Made by a program: the position numbers and the translations under genes | DNA from: Mesostigma viride | Taxonomy: Eukaryota > Streptophyta > Mesostigmatophyceae > Mesostigmatales > Mesostigmataceae | Direction of reading: 5' to 3' | DNA length: 20,041 bases | NCBI GenBank assembly: GCA_009746045.1 | Contig: RPFO01000041.1 | Coordinates: forward strand, 3,314,113 to 3,334,153 | Shown: piece by piece, positions 1 through 17,242 of the stretch | Numbering within the stretch: the stretch's first letter is position 1 | Layout: each line of letters starts with the position of its first letter | Notes under the pieces: model-generated | What the model was told of the DNA's origin: nothing | The model's database searches: none | Seen by the model: only the letters and a program-made list of their open reading frames with translations

Positions 1-395
1 CATCCACCCACCCACCCAATTTGTCACGAGTTTGCAAAAGGAGGTTCTTCCGAAAATTGGCTCCGCCGTAGAGTTGCAAACAGGCAAGTTGCAAACACGC
101 ACGTTACCTGTTCGCCGGTGAATCCTCGTGTTCAGTTCCGTGTATTTTCCACGCCGGCCGGGCGCAGGCTCGTACAGTATTGGGTCGCCGTTTCGCATTT
201 CCCGCGCAAACCCTACGCCGTACGTGTGGCAGGTGACAGCAGGTGACCCAGAACGCAGTTGGTACCGCGGCCGCTCGCCCCCCTTGCGCGCCCTTTTACA
301 GTAGTTGGCACTTGGCACCGACGTAAGCTTCTTGTTTCGTCGCACTGCATCGTGCACGCATCTTACGCGCGATTTTTGCTCCCAGTGATCAAGAC

Positions 396-437
396 ATGGC
401 GCCTTCAAGTGAGCTGGTTGCAGCTGTCGTGCGCTGA
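396..437 (+). promoter_or_regulatory. Candidate 13-codon uORF
   Basis: ATG at 396 in a good context (AAGACATGG) reads MAPSSELVAAVVR and stops at TGA 435-437. It matters only if the transcript starts upstream of 396, which is unknown. Confidence 0.25.
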
Positions 438-524
438 TTGCAGCAGGAAGAAAGACTGGCATTGCAGCATCGAAGGCAGTTAACCGACAGAAAAAGCTTC
501 CATTCGTATACGGGGGGCACGGGT

Positions 525-533
525 ATGCCATAG
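525..533 (+). promoter_or_regulatory. Two-codon upstream ORF (ATG CCA TAG)
   Basis: ATG at 525, in the same frame as the main start, is closed after one sense codon by TAG at 531-533, which is 18 bp before the MLN51 ATG. It shows why 552, not 525, is the main start. If transcribed, such a minimal uORF could lower or regulate initiation at 552 through reinitiation; that role is an inference. Confidence 0.4.
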
Positions 534-551
534 CCTGAAAAAGACTTTGCC

Positions 552-8635
<8,084 letters not shown>

Positions 8636-9013
8636 GTATGTTCCGCGTGCGCACGGGGTGGGTGGTGGCATGGGGGTGGTGGCATGTGGGTGGTGGCATG
8701 TGGGTGGCGGCATGTGGGTGGTGGCATGTGGGTGGTGGCATGCGGGTGGTGGCATGGGGGTGGTGGCATGTGGGTGGTGGCATGTGGGTGGCGGCATGTG
8801 GGTGGCGGCATGTGGGTGGTGGCATGTGGGTGGTGGCATGTGGGTGGTGGCATGTGGGTGGCGGCATGTGGGTGGTGGCATGTGGGTGGTGGCATGTGGG
8901 TGGTGGCATGTGGGTGGCGGCATGTGGGTGGTGGCATGTGGGTGGCGGCATGTGGGTGGTGGCATGTGGGTGGTGGCATGTGGGTGGTGGCATGTGGGTG
9001 GTGGCATGTGGGT

Positions 9014-9601
9014 GGCAGCATGCGGGTGGTGGCATGCGGGTGGTGGCATGCGGGTGGTGGCATGTGGGTGGTGGCATGCGGGTGGTGGCATGCGGGTGGT
9101 GGCATGTGGGTGGTGGCATGCGGGTGGTGGCATGTGGGTGGTGGCATGTGGGTGGTGGCATGTGGGTGGTGGCATGTGGGTGGCGGCATGTGGGTGGTGG
9201 CATGTGGGTGGTGGCATGTGGGTGGTGGCATGTGGGTGGTGGCATGTGGGTGGCGGCATGTCGGTGGTGGCATGTGGGTGGTGGCATGTGGGTGGTGGCA
9301 TGTGGGTGGCAGCATGCGGGTGGTGGCATGCGGGTGGTGGCATGCGGGTGGTGGCATGTGGGTGGTGGCATGCGGGTGGTGGCATGCGGGTGGTGGCATG
9401 TGGGTGGTGGCATGCGGGTGGTGGCATGTGGGTGGTGGCATGTGGGTGGTGGCATGTGGGTGGTGGCATGTGGGTGGCGGCATGGGGGTGGTGGCATGTG
9501 GGTGGTGGCATGTGGGTGGTGGCATGTGGGTGGCGGCATATCGGTGGTGGCATGTGGGTGGTGGCATGTGGGTGGTGGCATGTGGGTGGTGGCATGCGGG
9601 T
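9014..9601 (+). repeat. Two copies of a 294-bp (21-unit) higher-order repeat
   Basis: The marker GGCAGCATGCGGG occurs at 9014 and 9308, exactly 21 x 14 bp apart. Scoring each unit by the base after ATG, the twelve units that follow read C C C T C C T C T T T T in both copies. Related markers occur at 11599 and 12030. Confidence 0.8.
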
Positions 9602-10020
9602 GGTGGCATGCGGGTGGTGGCATGGGGGTGGTGGCATGCGGGTGGTGGCATGTGGGTGGTGGCATGTGGGTGGTGGCATGTGGGTGGCGGCATGTGGGTG
9701 GTGGCATGTGGGTGGTGGCATGTGGGTGGTGGCATGTGGGTGGTGGCATGTGGGTGGTGGCATGTGGGTGGTGGCATGTGGGTGGCGGCATGGGGGTGGT
9801 GGCATGTGGGTGGTGGCATGTGGGTGGCGGCATGTGGGTGGTGGCATGTGGGTGGTGGCATGCGGGTGGTGGCATGTGGGTGGTGGCATGTGGGTGGTGG
9901 CATGTGGGTGGTGGCATGTGGGTGGCGGCATGTGGGTGGTGGCATGGGGGTGGTGGCATGGGGTGGTGGCATGTGGGTGGTGGCATGTGGGTGGTGGCAT
10001 GTGGGTGGTGGCATGTGGGT

Positions 10021-10602
10021 GGCGCCATGGGCTGGTGGCATGTGGGTGGTGGCATGTGGGTGGCGGCATGTGGGTGGTGGCATGTGGGTGGTGGCATGCG
10101 GGTGGTGGCATGTGGGTGGTGGCATGTGGGTGGTGGCATGTGGGTGGTGGCATGCGGGTGGTGGCATGTGGGTGGTGGCATGTGGGTGGTGGCATGTGGG
10201 TGGTGGCATGTGGGTGGCGGCATGTGGGTGGTGGCATGGGGTGGTGGCATGGGGTGGTGGCATGTGGGTGGTGGCATGTGGGTGGTGGCATGTGGGTGGT
10301 GGCATGTGGGTGGCGCCATGGGGCTGGTGGCATGTGGGTGGTGGCATGTGGGTGGCGGCATGTGGGTGGTGGCATGTGGGTGGTGGCATGCGGGTGGTGG
10401 CATGTGGGTGGTGGCATGTGGGTGGTGGCATGTGGGTGGTGGCATGTGGGTGGTGGCATGTGGGTGGTGGCATGCGGGTGGTGGCATGTGGGTGGTGGCA
10501 TGTGGGTGGCGGCATGTGGGTGGTGGCATGTGGGTGGTGGCATGTGGGTGGTGGCATGTGGGTGGTGGCATGTGGGTGGCGGCATGCAGGTGGCGGCATG
10601 TG
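10021..10602 (+). repeat. Second 21-unit higher-order duplication, GGCGCCATGG marker
   Basis: The rare variant GGCGCCATGG followed by CTGGTGG is found at 10021 and 10312 (291 bp; 21 units minus three bases from shortened units), with the same order of T, T/GGC, T, T, C units after it. Confidence 0.75.
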
Positions 10603-12570
10603 GGTGGCGGCATGTGGGTGATGGTATGTGGGTGATGGCAGGTGGGTGGTGGCATGTGGGTGGTGGCATGCGGGTGGTGGCATGTGGGTGGTGGCATGTG
10701 GGTGGCGGCATGTGGGCGGTGGCATGTGGGTGGTGGCATGTGGGTGGTGGCATGTGGGTGGTGGCATGTGGGTGGTGGCATGTGGGTGGTGGCATGGGGG
10801 TGGTGGCATGTGGGTGGTGGCATGCGGGTGGTGGCATGCGGGTGGTGGCATGCGGGTGGTGGCATGCGGGTGGTGGCATGTGGGTGGTGGCATGTGGGTG
10901 GTGGCATGTGGGTGGTGGCATGTGGGTGGTGGCATGTGGGTGGTGGCATGTGGGTGGCGGCATGTGGGTGGTGGCATGTGGGTGGTGGCATGTGGGTGGT
11001 GGCATGTGGGTGGCGGCATGTGGTGGCGGCATGTGGGTGATGGCATGTGGGTGATGGCATGCGGGTGGTGGCATGTGGGTGGTGGCATGTGGGTGGTGGC
11101 ATGTGGGTGGTGGCATGTGGGTGGTGGCGTGTGGGTGGTGGCATGCGGGTGGCGGCATGTGGGTGGTGGCATGTGGGTGGTGGCATGTGGGTGGTGGCAT
11201 GTGGGTGGTGGCATGCGGGTGGTGGCATGTGGGTGGTGGCATGTGGGTGGTGGCATGTGGGTGGCGGCATGGGGGTGGTGGCATGGGGGTGGTGGCATGG
11301 GGGTGGCGGCATGGGGGTGGTGGCATGTGGGTGGCGGCATGCGGGTGGTGGCATGTGGGTGGTGGCATGTGGGTGGTGGCATGTGGGTGGCGGCATGTGG
11401 GTGGCGGCATGTGGGTGGTGGCATGTGGGTGGTGGCATGTGGGTGGTGGCATGTGGGTGGCGGCATGTGGGTGGCGGCATGTGGGTGGCGGCATGTGGGT
11501 GGTGGCATGTGGGTGTTGGCATGTGGGTGTTGGCATGTGGGTGGTGGCATGCGGGTGGTGGCATGTGGGTGGTGGCGTGTGGGTGGTGGCATGTGGGTGG
11601 CAGCATGCGGGTGGTGGCATGCGGGTGGTGGCATGCGGGTTGTGGCATGTGGGTGGTGGCATGTGGTGGTGGCATGTTGGTGGTGGCATGTGGGTGGTGG
11701 CATGTGGGTGGTGGCATGTGGGTGGTGGCATGTGGTGGTGGCATGCGGGTGGTGGCATGGGGTGGTGGCATGTGGGTGGTGGCATGTGGGTGGTGGCATG
11801 TTGGTGGTGGCATGTGGGTGGTGGCATGTGGGTGGTGGCATGTGGGTGGTGGCATGTGGGTGGTGGCATGTGGGTGGCGGCATGTTGGTGGTGGCATGTG
11901 GGTGGTGGCATGTGGGTGGCGGCATGTTGGTGGTGGCATGTGGGTGGCGGCATGGGGGTGGTGGCATGTGGGTGGTGGCATGCGGGTGGTGGCATGTGGG
12001 TGGTGGCATGTGGGTGGTGGCATGTGGGTGGCAGCATGCGGGTGGTGGCATGCGGGTGGTGGCATGCGGGTGGTGGCATGTGGGTGGTGGCATGTGGGTG
12101 GTGGCATGTGGGTGGCGGCATGTTGGTGGTGGCATGTGGGTGGTGGCATGTGGGTGGCGGCATGTGGGTGGTGGCATGTGGGTGGTGGCATGCGGGTGGT
12201 GGCATGGGGTGGTGGCATGTGGGTGGTGGCATGTGGGTGGTGGCATGTGGGTGGTGGCATGTGGGTGGTGGCATGTGGGTGGTGGCATGGGGGTGGTGGC
12301 ATGTGGGTGGTGGCATGTGGGTGGTGGCGTGGGGGTGGTGGCATGGGGGTGGTGGCATGTGGGTGGTGGCATGTGGGTGGTGGCATGTGGGTGGTGGCAT
12401 GCGGGTGGTGGCATGTGGGTGGTGGCATGGGGTTGGTGGCATGGGGGTGGTGGCATGCGGGTGGTGGCATGTGGGTGGTGGCATGTGGGTGGCGGCATGT
12501 GGGTGGTGGCATGTGGGTGGTGGCATGTGGGTGGTGGCATGTGGGTGGTGGCATGTGGGTGGTGGCATGT

Positions 12571-13413
12571 GGGTGTTGGCATGTCGGTGGCGGCATGTGG
12601 GTGGTGGCATGGGGGTGGTGGCATGGGGTTGGCGGCATGTAGGTGGTGGCATGGGGGTGGTGGCATGTGGGCGGTGGCATGTGGGTGGTGGCATGGGGGT
12701 GGTGGCATGTGGGTGGTGGCATGCGGGTGGTGGCACGTGGGCGGTGGCATGTGGGTGGTGGCATGTGGGTGGTGGCATGTCGGTGGCGGCATGTGGGTGG
12801 TGGCATGGGGGTGGTGGCATGTGGGTGGCGGCGTGTGGGTGGTGGCATGTGGGTGGCGGCGTGTGGGCGGTGGCATGTGGGTGGTGGCATGTGGGTGGTG
12901 GCATGCGGGTGGTGGCATGTGGGTGGTGGCATGTCGATGGTGGCATGTCGGTGGTGGCATGTGGGTGGTGGCATGTGGGTGGCGGCGTGTGGGTGGTGGC
13001 ATGTGGGTCGCGGCATGTGGGTGGTGGCATGTGGGTGGTGGCATGTGGGTGGTGGCATGTCGGTGGCGGCGTGTGGGTGGTGGCATGTGGGTGGTGGCGT
13101 GTGGGTGGTGGCATGTGGGTGGTGGCATGTGGGTGGCGGCATGTGGGTGGTGGCATGGGGTGGTGGCATGTGGGTGGTGGCATGTGGGTGGTGGCATGTG
13201 GGTGGCGGCATGTGGGTGGTGGCATGTGGGTGGTGGCATGTGGGTGGCGGCATGTGGGTGGTGGCATGGGGGTGGTGAGTGTGGCATGTGGGTGGTGGCA
13301 TGGGTGGTGAGTGTGGCATGTGGGTGGTGGCATGGGGTGGTGGCATGGGGTGGTGGCATGGGGTGGTGGCATGGGGTGGTGGCATGCGGGTGGTGGCATG
13401 GGGGTGGTGAGTG
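12571..13413 (+). repeat. Distal higher-order block A
   Basis: Ordered markers: GGGTGTTGGCATGTCGG at 12571, TGTCGATGG at 12932, GGTGAGTG at 13274, 13306 and 13406. The same order reappears in blocks B and C. Confidence 0.7.
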
Positions 13414-14430
13414 TGCATGTGGGTGGTGGCATGGGGTGGTGGCATGTGGGTGGTGGCATGCGGGTGGTGGCATGCGGGTGGTGGCATGTGGGTGGTGGCA
13501 TGTGGGTGGTGGCATGTCGGTGGTGGCATGTGGGTGGTGGCATGTGGGTGGCGGCATGTGGGTGGTGGCATGTGGGTGGTGGCATGTGGGTGGTGGCATG
13601 TGGGTGGTGGCATGTGGGTGGTGGCATGTGGGTGGTGGCATGTGGGTGGTGGCATGTGGGTGGTGGCATGTGGGTGGTGGCATGTGGGTGGTGGCATGTG
13701 GGTGGTGGCATGCGGCTGGTGGCATGTGGGTGGTGGCATGTGGGTGGCGGCATGGGGGTGGTGGCATGTGGGTGGTGGCATGGGGGTGGCGGCATGGGGG
13801 TGGTGGCATGTGGGTGGTGGCATGCGGGTGGTGGCATGTGGGTGGCGGCATGTGGGTGGCGGCATGTGGGTGGCGGCATGTGGGTGGCGGCATGTGGGTG
13901 GTGGCATGTGGGTGGTGGCATGTGGGTGGTGGCATGCGGGTGGCGGCATGTGGGTGGTGGCATGGGGTGGCGGCATGTTGGTGGTGGCATGGGGGTGGCG
14001 GCATGGGGTGGTGGCATGTGGGTGGCGGCATGGGGGTGGTGGCATGTGGGTGGTGGCATGTGGGTGGTGGCATGTCGGTGGCGGCGTGTGGGTGGTGGCA
14101 TGTGGGTGGTGGCATGTGGGTGGTGGCATGTGGTGGTGGCATGTGGGTGGTGGCATGTGGTGGCATGCGGGTGGTGGCATGTGGGTGGTGGCATGTGGGT
14201 GATGGCGTGTGGGGGTGGGTGTGGGTGGTGGCATGTGGGTGGTGGCATGTGGGTGGTGGCATGCGGGTGGTGGCATGTGGGTGGTGGCATGGGTTGGTGG
14301 CATGGGGGTGGTGGCATGCGGGTGGTGGCATGTGGGGGTGGCATGTGGGTGGCGGCATGTGGGTGGTGGCATGTGGGTGGTGGCATGTGGGTGGTGGCAT
14401 GTGGGTGGTGGCATGTGGGTGGTGGCATGT

Positions 14431-17242
14431 GGGTGTTGGCATGTCGGTGCGGCATGTGGGTGTTGGCATGTGGGTGGTGGCATGGGGTGGTGGCATGTGG
14501 CGGTGGCATGGGGTGGTGGCATGGGGTGGTGGCATGTGGGTGGTGGCATGGGGTGGTGGCATGTGGGCGGTGGCATGTGGGTGGTGGCATGTGGTGTGGC
14601 ATGTCAGTGGCGGCATGTGGGTGGTGGCATGTCGGTGGTGGCATGTGGGTGGCGGCGTGTGGGTGGTGGCATGTGGGTGGCGGCGTGTGGGTGGTGGCAT
14701 GTGGGTGGTGGCATGTGGGTGGTGGCATGCGGGTGGTGGCATGTGGGTGGTGGCATGTCGATGGTGGCATGTGGGTGGTGGCATGTGGGTGGTGGCATGT
14801 GGGTGGCGGCGTGTGGGTGGTGGCATGTGGGTGGCGGCATGTGGGTGGTGGCATGTGGGTGGTGGCATGTGGGTGGTGGCATGTCGGTGGCGGGTGTGGG
14901 TGGTGGCATGTGGGTGGTGGCGTGTGGGTGGTGGCATGTGGGTGGTGGCGTGTGGGTGGCGGCATGTGGGTGGTGGCATGTGGGTGGTGGCATGTGGGTG
15001 GTGGCATGTGGGTGGTGGCATGTGGGTGGCGGCATGTGGGTGGTGGCATGTGGGTGGGCATGTGTGGCGGCATGTGGGTGGTGGCATGGGGTGGTGAGTG
15101 TGGCATGTGGGTGGTGGCATGGGGGTGGTGGCATGGGGGTGGTGGCATGGGGTGGTGGCATGGGGTGGTGGCATGCGGGTGGTGGCATGGGGGTGGTGAG
15201 TGTGGCATGTGGGTGGTGGCATGGGGGTGGTGGCATGGGGTGGTGGCATGCGGGTGGTGGCATGCGGTGGTGCATTGTGGTGGTGCATGTTGGTGGTGGC
15301 ATGTGGGGTGGCATGTGGGTGGTGCATGTGGGTGGCGGCATGTGGGTGGTGGCATGTGGGTGGTGGCATGTGGGGTGGGCATGTGGGTGGTGGCATGTGG
15401 GTGGTGGCATGTGGGTGTGGCATGTGGTGGTGGCATGGGTGTGGCATGTGGGTGGTGGCATGTGGGTGGTGCATGTGGGTGGTGGCATGCGGGTGGTTGG
15501 CATGTGGGTGGTGGCATGGGTGGCGGCATGTGGGTGGTGGCATGTGGGTGGTGGCATGGGGTGGCGGCATGTGGGTGGTGGCATGTGGGTGGTGGCATGC
15601 GGGTGGTGGCATGTGGGTGGCGGCATGCGGGTGGTGGCATGTGGGTGGTGGCATGGGGTGGTGGCATGGGGTGGTGGCATGCGCGGTGGCGGCATGTGGG
15701 TGGTGGCATGTGGGTGGTGGCATGTGGTGGTGGCATGTGGGTGGCGGCATGTGGTGTGGCATGGGGTGGTGGCATGCGGGTGGTGGCATGTGGGTGGTGG
15801 CATGGGGTTGGTGGCATGTGGGTGGTGGCATGGGGGTGGTGAGTGTGGCATGTGGGTGGTGGCATGTGGGTGGTGGCATGGGGGTGGTGGCATGGGGTGT
15901 GGCAATGGGGTGGTGGCATGCGGTGTGGATGGGGTGGTGAGTGTGGCATGTGGGTGGTGGCATGGGGTGGTGGCATGGGGGTGGTGGCATGCGGGGGTGG
16001 CATGCGGGTGTGGCATGTGGGTGGCGGCATGGTGGGTGGTGGCATGTCGGTGGTGGCATGGTGTGGCATGTGGGTGGCGGCATGTGGGTGGTGGCATGTG
16101 GGTGGTGGCATGTGGGTGGTGGCATGTGGTGGTGGTGGCATGGGGTGGTGGCATGTGGGCGGTGGCATGTGGTGGTGGCATGTGGGTGGTGGCATGGGGG
16201 TGGTGGCATGCAGGTGGTGGCATGTGGGTGGTGGCGTTGGTGGTGGCATGTGGGTGTGGCATGTGGGTGGTGGCATGTGGGTGTGGCATGTGGGTGTGGC
16301 ATGGGTGGTGGCATGTGTGGTGGTGGCATGTGGGTGGTGGCATGCGGGTGGTGGCATGTGGTGGTGGCATGCGGGTGCGTTGCATGGGGTGGTGGCAGTG
16401 GGGTGGTGGCGGCATGTGGGTGGCGGCATGGGGTGGTGCATGGGGGTGGCGGCATGTGGGTGTGGCATGTGGTGGTGGCATGTGGTGGTGGCATGTGGGT
16501 GGGCATGTGGGTGGTGGCATGGGGGTTGGCGGCATGTTGGTGGTGGCATGGGGGTGGCGGCTGGGGTGGTGGCATGTGGGTGGCGGCATGGGGTGGTGGC
16601 ATGTGGGTGGTGGCATGTGGGTGGTGGCATGTCGTGGCGGCGTGTGGGTGGTGGCATGTGGGGTGGTGGCATGTGGTGGTGGCATGTGGTGGTGGCATGG
16701 GGGTGGTGGCATGTGGGCGGTGGCATAAGGGTGGTGGCATGTGGGTGTTGGCATGTCGGTGTGGCATGTGGTGGCGGCATGTGGGTGGTGGCATGGGGGT
16801 GGTGGCATGTGGGTGGTGGCATGTGGGTGCGGCATGTGGGTGGTGGCATGGTGGGTGGCGGTATGTGGGTGGCGGCATGTGGGTGGTGGCATGTGGGTGG
16901 CGGCATGTGGGTGGTGGCATGTGGGTGGGGCATGGTGGGTGGTGGCATGGGTGGTGGCATGTTGGGCGGGCATGGGGGTGGCATGTGGGTTGGCTGTCGG
17001 TGGTGGCATGTGGGGGCGCATGTGGGTGGTGGCATGGGGGTGGTGGCATGGGGTTGGCGGCATGGGGGTGTGGCATGATGGGTGGTGGCATGTGGGTGGC
17101 ATGCGGGTTGGTGGCATGGGGGTGGTGGCATGCGGGTGGTGCATGTGGGTGGTGGCATGTGGGTGGCGGCATGGGGTGGTGGCATGTGGGTGGGGCATGT
17201 GGGTGGTGGCATGTGGGTGGTGGCATGTGGGTGGTGGCATGT
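14431..17242 (+). repeat. Distal higher-order block B (about 2.81 kb)
   Basis: Markers GGGTGTTGGCATGTCGG at 14431, TGTCGATGG at 14757 and GGTGAGTG at 15093, 15195, 15838 and 15936. The 50 bp before TGTCGATGG match the same context in blocks A and C. Confidence 0.7.

Larger units (their letters stand above)
1..551 (+). promoter_or_regulatory. 5' flank and putative 5' UTR of MLN51
   Basis: No coding sequence is supported here and no TATA box is evident. Visible elements: a CACC-rich edge at 1-18; an 11-bp direct repeat AGTTGCAAACA at 72-82 and 87-97; a direct repeat GCAGGTGAC at 229-237 and 239-247 containing the E-box-like CAGGTG. The transcription start cannot be placed from sequence alone. 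Short upstream ORFs are listed separately. Confidence 0.4.

Noticed and set aside
10021-10335. Bacterial Chi sites (GCTGGTGG) in variant units
   Set aside because: The octamer arises by single changes in the satellite unit, and Chi function does not apply in a eukaryotic nuclear genome.
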